Below the pieces are notes generated by a model. That model ran no database searches and was not told where the DNA came from. It saw nothing but the letters and a program-made list of their open reading frames with translations. A DNA stretch of 64,000 bases. Source: Fulvivirga sp. M361 (GTDB lineage: Bacteria; Bacteroidota; Bacteroidia; Cytophagales; Cyclobacteriaceae). Within the stretch, counting starts at the first letter, position 1. Each line of letters opens with the position of its first letter. Below, piece after piece: positions 61,243 to 64,000 of the stretch. The DNA is taken from positions 1-64,000 of the forward strand of contig NZ_VKDC01000043.1 of assembly GCF_007097395.1 (NCBI RefSeq), read 5' to 3'. The position numbers and the translations under genes are program-made.

Positions 61243-64000
61243 ATGACTTTCAAATTATTCAACTTTATTCTGCATCTTATTCTATGTAATGTTCTGATGT
61301 CTTATAGTTTCTCCGGATTTAGTCAAGAGTCTCATCGACTTGACAGTCTCTTGCAGGAATTGGAAAAACCTAAAAAAGATACGAACAGGGCGAATTCGAT
61401 GGGGCTAGTTGCCAGAATGCTTTATCGTTCGGATGTGCCCAGAGCTAAATCGTACGCCACAGAGGCATTAGCTTTATCCGAAGCGTTATCTTACACGAAG
61501 GGTTTAGCCGAGATCAGTCGGATAATGGGTAATATTCATCAGTCCAAGGCGCTGGATTCTGCTCTCTACTATTACCTGGAATCATTAAAGTATTATGAAG
61601 TCTTAGACGATTCATTGGGCTGTATTGATGCTTACTACAACATTGCTAACGTCTACTTACAGCTATCCAATTTCGAAGCGGCCAAAAAAAACCAAGTCCT
61701 ATGTTATGAGCTCGCGAAAAAAGTAAATAATCATGCGTATTTATTTCGTGCAAAAAACGGAATGGGCGTCTACTACATTGGACTGGGACTGCATCATGAA
61801 GAAAATAAAGACTCACTAACAGCCATAGCGAGTTACCAGAAAGGTATCCCTTTCCTCCTGGAAGCACTGCAACATGCTGATAGTATCGATTCCGAATATT
61901 ATAAATCTCAGGCTTATGGAAATCTTGCCTATGTCAAGACGGCACTGGGTGATTTTGATACGGCGCTTACGTATGCCTTACGTATGCTGAAGACCTATGA
62001 ACTCCATGGCTATGAGGCTTATTACCCCATTTCTTATACTCAGATCGCTGATATATACTTAAAGATGGGAAACCATCAGCAAGCCATTTCTTATGCTAAT
62101 TCTGCTCTTGAATGGATCAACGAATCCGATGGACTCTATGGAATGAAACAGGCATATGAGACATTGTACAAAGCTCATAAAGCCATTGGCGACTATGAAG
62201 CAGCCGTAGGTTTTGGACAGCGCATGTTCGATATTTCTACGAGGATCTTCAATAAAGAACGTGAAGAACAAATCGCTCGTGTACAATCAGAGTTTGATAC
62301 TAAACAGATGGAGAAGGAAAACGAGCTGTTGAAAAAGGAAGCAGAAATAGCTGAAAGCAGTATGAAAAAACAGCGTGTTTATGTCGTGCTCGCCTTAAGT
62401 TTACTGGCGTTAATTATTGTCATTACAACACTTGTTTATCGAAACCTGTTGGACAAAAAAAGCTTTGCCCGGAAAGTACAGGACCTTCAGGATGCCAAGA
62501 CCCGTTGGTTTACTAATATTGCTCATGAGCTACGTACTCCGCTTACGTTGATTTTGGGCCCGGTCTGCAAAATGATCAATCACCAAATCCCGGAGGATTC
62601 CATGATGGATGAGTTGAAAATGGTTCAGAAAAACAGTGAACAATTGGTCAATAGGGTCAATGAAATTCTGGATGTTTCACGTATGGAATTCCAGGAACTC
62701 ACGGTAAACCGTCAACCGGAAGGCCTTACTGTCCTTGTCAGAGAAATTATAGATTCCTTTCAGTCCCTCGCGAGGCAAAAAAGTATTTTTCTGAAATTCT
62801 CTTATAATGCCTGTCTTATGCTAAATATTGATCGATCTAAGATCAGTACGATTCTCAACAATCTGATATCCAATGCTTTAAAATTTACTTCTTCGGGGGG
62901 AACTGTGAGCGTGGACCTGGACTATGACCCAGACTCTCTCGATTTTGTGAATATTAAAGTACGGGATACAGGGATAGGAATCCCGGAACAAGACTTACCT
63001 TATATTTTTGACCGTTTTTACCAGGTTTCTCATTCTCAACAGCCTCAAAGTGGCGGTTCTGGAGTAGGGTTGGCCCTGGCCCAGGAATTGGCCAGACTTC
63101 ACGGAGGGCTTATCTCTGTATCCAGTCTGGAAAATCATGGGAGTGTTTTTGAGCTTTCGCTTCCTAAAAGCCTGATCACGAAAACGGATTCTTATTCCTC
63201 TTTCCAATCTTATATAATAGAACATACTAATGAACCAACTTTGAAGCCTGAACAAAACATGACTTCAGGCAAACCCTCTATATTGCTTGTAGAAGATCAC
63301 CCGGATATGAGGCAATACATTGGAAAGCTCCTTGGGAATCACTATCACGTGGTTGAGGCCACCGAAGGACAACAGGCAATGGAAATAATCAAGGAATATA
63401 CGCCTGATCTGATTATCTCTGATGTAATGATGCCAGTAATGGGAGGGCTCACCTTTGCTAAAAAACTGAAGGAAGACCCTAAGTATAAGCTTACTCCGTT
63501 TATCGCCTTAACGGCTCATGCCAATGACCGGGATAAACTGATGGCCTATCGGACTGGAATAGATGATTATATGGTGAAGCCATTTAATGCTGAGGAGCTT
63601 ATGGCACGTATCCAAAACCTGCTGACCAATACATTGGAACGGAAGAAAGCTACACAAGAATTATTGGTCACCACCGAAAAGGACAAGCAGATGCCACTTA
63701 CCTATGGAGAGAAGCTGATCGAAGAGTTGGAAAAAATGGTGAGGGAACATTTATCAGAGGGCTGTTCCATTAACTCACTGGCTACTCATGCAGCCATGAG
63801 TGAGAGTAGTCTGAATCGTTTTTTGAAGAAAATAACAGGGTTAACTCCCGGCCAGTTTATCCGGGATATACGGTTACAGGAAGCCATTTTTTTACTGGAA
63901 AGCCAGAAATATAAGACAATCTCTGAAGTGGTATATGCTGTTGGATTTGAAGATGCGTCCAGTTTTACCCGGTTATTTAAGAAGCGATTCGGAAAGAACC
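61243..64000 (+). CDS. TPR-type hybrid sensor kinase / AraC response regulator (partial, cut by window end)
   Basis: The first 919 codons of a large one-protein regulator; the frame is still open at 64000. A signal peptide (about 1-28, near FSGFSQE) precedes TPR repeats (about 50-340, for example YYNIANVYLQLSNFEAAKKN), a coiled coil and one transmembrane helix (about 381-401). The kinase has His428 in NIAHELRTPLTLILGP and ATPase motifs NALKFTSSGG and GVGLALAQELA. The receiver has Asp727 in IISDVMMPVMGG and Lys in MVKPFNAEEL. An AraC HTH domain (about 830 on) contains VVYAVGFEDASSFTRLFKKR. It resembles the PUL HTCS but has TPRs instead of a propeller, so it senses a different signal. Start ATG at 61243 gives the signal peptide. 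Confidence 0.9.
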   Translation, partial: MTFKLFNFILHLILCNVLMSYSFSGFSQESHRLDSLLQELEKPKKDTNRANSMGLVARMLYRSDVPRAKSYATEALALSEALSYTKGLAEISRIMGNIHQSKALDSALYYYLESLKYYEVLDDSLGCIDAYYNIANVYLQLSNFEAAKKNQVLCYELAKKVNNHAYLFRAKNGMGVYYIGLGLHHEENKDSLTAIASYQKGIPFLLEALQHADSIDSEYYKSQAYGNLAYVKTALGDFDTALTYALRMLKTYELHGYEAYYPISYTQIADIYLKMGNHQQAISYANSALEWINESDGLYGMKQAYETLYKAHKAIGDYEAAVGFGQRMFDISTRIFNKEREEQIARVQSEFDTKQMEKENELLKKEAEIAESSMKKQRVYVVLALSLLALIIVITTLVYRNLLDKKSFARKVQDLQDAKTRWFTNIAHELRTPLTLILGPVCKMINHQIPEDSMMDELKMVQKNSEQLVNRVNEILDVSRMEFQELTVNRQPEGLTVLVREIIDSFQSLARQKSIFLKFSYNACLMLNIDRSKISTILNNLISNALKFTSSGGTVSVDLDYDPDSLDFVNIKVRDTGIGIPEQDLPYIFDRFYQVSHSQQPQSGGSGVGLALAQELARLHGGLISVSSLENHGSVFELSLPKSLITKTDSYSSFQSYIIEHTNEPTLKPEQNMTSGKPSILLVEDHPDMRQYIGKLLGNHYHVVEATEGQQAMEIIKEYTPDLIISDVMMPVMGGLTFAKKLKEDPKYKLTPFIALTAHANDRDKLMAYRTGIDDYMVKPFNAEELMARIQNLLTNTLERKKATQELLVTTEKDKQMPLTYGEKLIEELEKMVREHLSEGCSINSLATHAAMSESSLNRFLKKITGLTPGQFIRDIRLQEAIFLLESQKYKTISEVVYAVGFEDASSFTRLFKKRFGKN

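Overview
The window looks like a chromosomal piece of a free-living, probably marine member of the Bacteroidota, most likely Cytophagales-like. The evidence is a complete SusC/SusD polysaccharide utilisation locus (PUL), a hybrid two-component regulator, many lipoprotein signal peptides, and at least five secreted proteins ending in a type IX secretion (T9SS) type A sorting domain. Base composition is moderate to AT-rich and Shine-Dalgarno motifs are weak. No rRNA, tRNA, CRISPR array or intact insertion sequence was seen.

Layout. 0.7-5.8 kb: a very large T9SS-exported M4 (thermolysin-like) protease with FN3, IPT and VCBS repeats. 5.9-8.3 kb: a LytTR response regulator and LytS-type histidine kinase pair on the minus strand. 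8.5-10.7 kb: an esterase and a class C beta-lactamase-fold lipoprotein. 11.2-14.9 kb: a biotin-dependent carboxyltransferase operon (12S-like subunit, a 60-aa protein, and a 5S-like/biotinyl fusion) closed by a clear terminator. 15.0-19.3 kb: an ECF sigma factor, a probable anti-sigma and a CnrX/ZraP-like sensor, next to small periplasmic proteins (EF-hand, SCO, SHD1-like, YHYH, Spy-like) suggestive of metal or envelope stress.

19.8-52.3 kb is the core: a PUL controlled by a divergent hybrid two-component system. Its main operon (24.2-41.6 kb) encodes a GH88 unsaturated uronyl hydrolase, a surface glycan-binding lipoprotein, SusC, SusD, two sulfatases, a beta-helix protein with Ig repeats, a DUF4955-like beta-helix protein and a GH43-like enzyme with a discoidin domain. 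A terminator follows. A second block (42.1-52.3 kb) adds a second DUF4955-like protein, an iduronate-2-sulfatase-like enzyme, a leftward trio (sialate O-acetylesterase-like, DUF1961/YesU-like, alpha/beta esterase) and a second beta-helix protein with two DNRLRE/CBM96-like modules. GH88 needs the unsaturated uronates that lyases release, yet no classical lyase family is recognisable here. The four uncharacterised beta-helix proteins, in two homologous pairs, are therefore the best candidates for the depolymerising lyases. The predicted substrate is a sulfated, acetylated, uronate-containing polysaccharide, probably algal.

52.3-64.0 kb is less ordered: a lipocalin-like lipoprotein, a coiled-coil gene with a visible frameshift and two tandem microduplications, a T9SS-exported reprolysin-like protease, a nonsense-interrupted fragment copied from that protease's C-terminal module, repeated 21-bp-spaced DNA motifs, an orphan leftward terminator, and the first 919 codons of a TPR-type hybrid sensor kinase/AraC regulator cut by the window edge.
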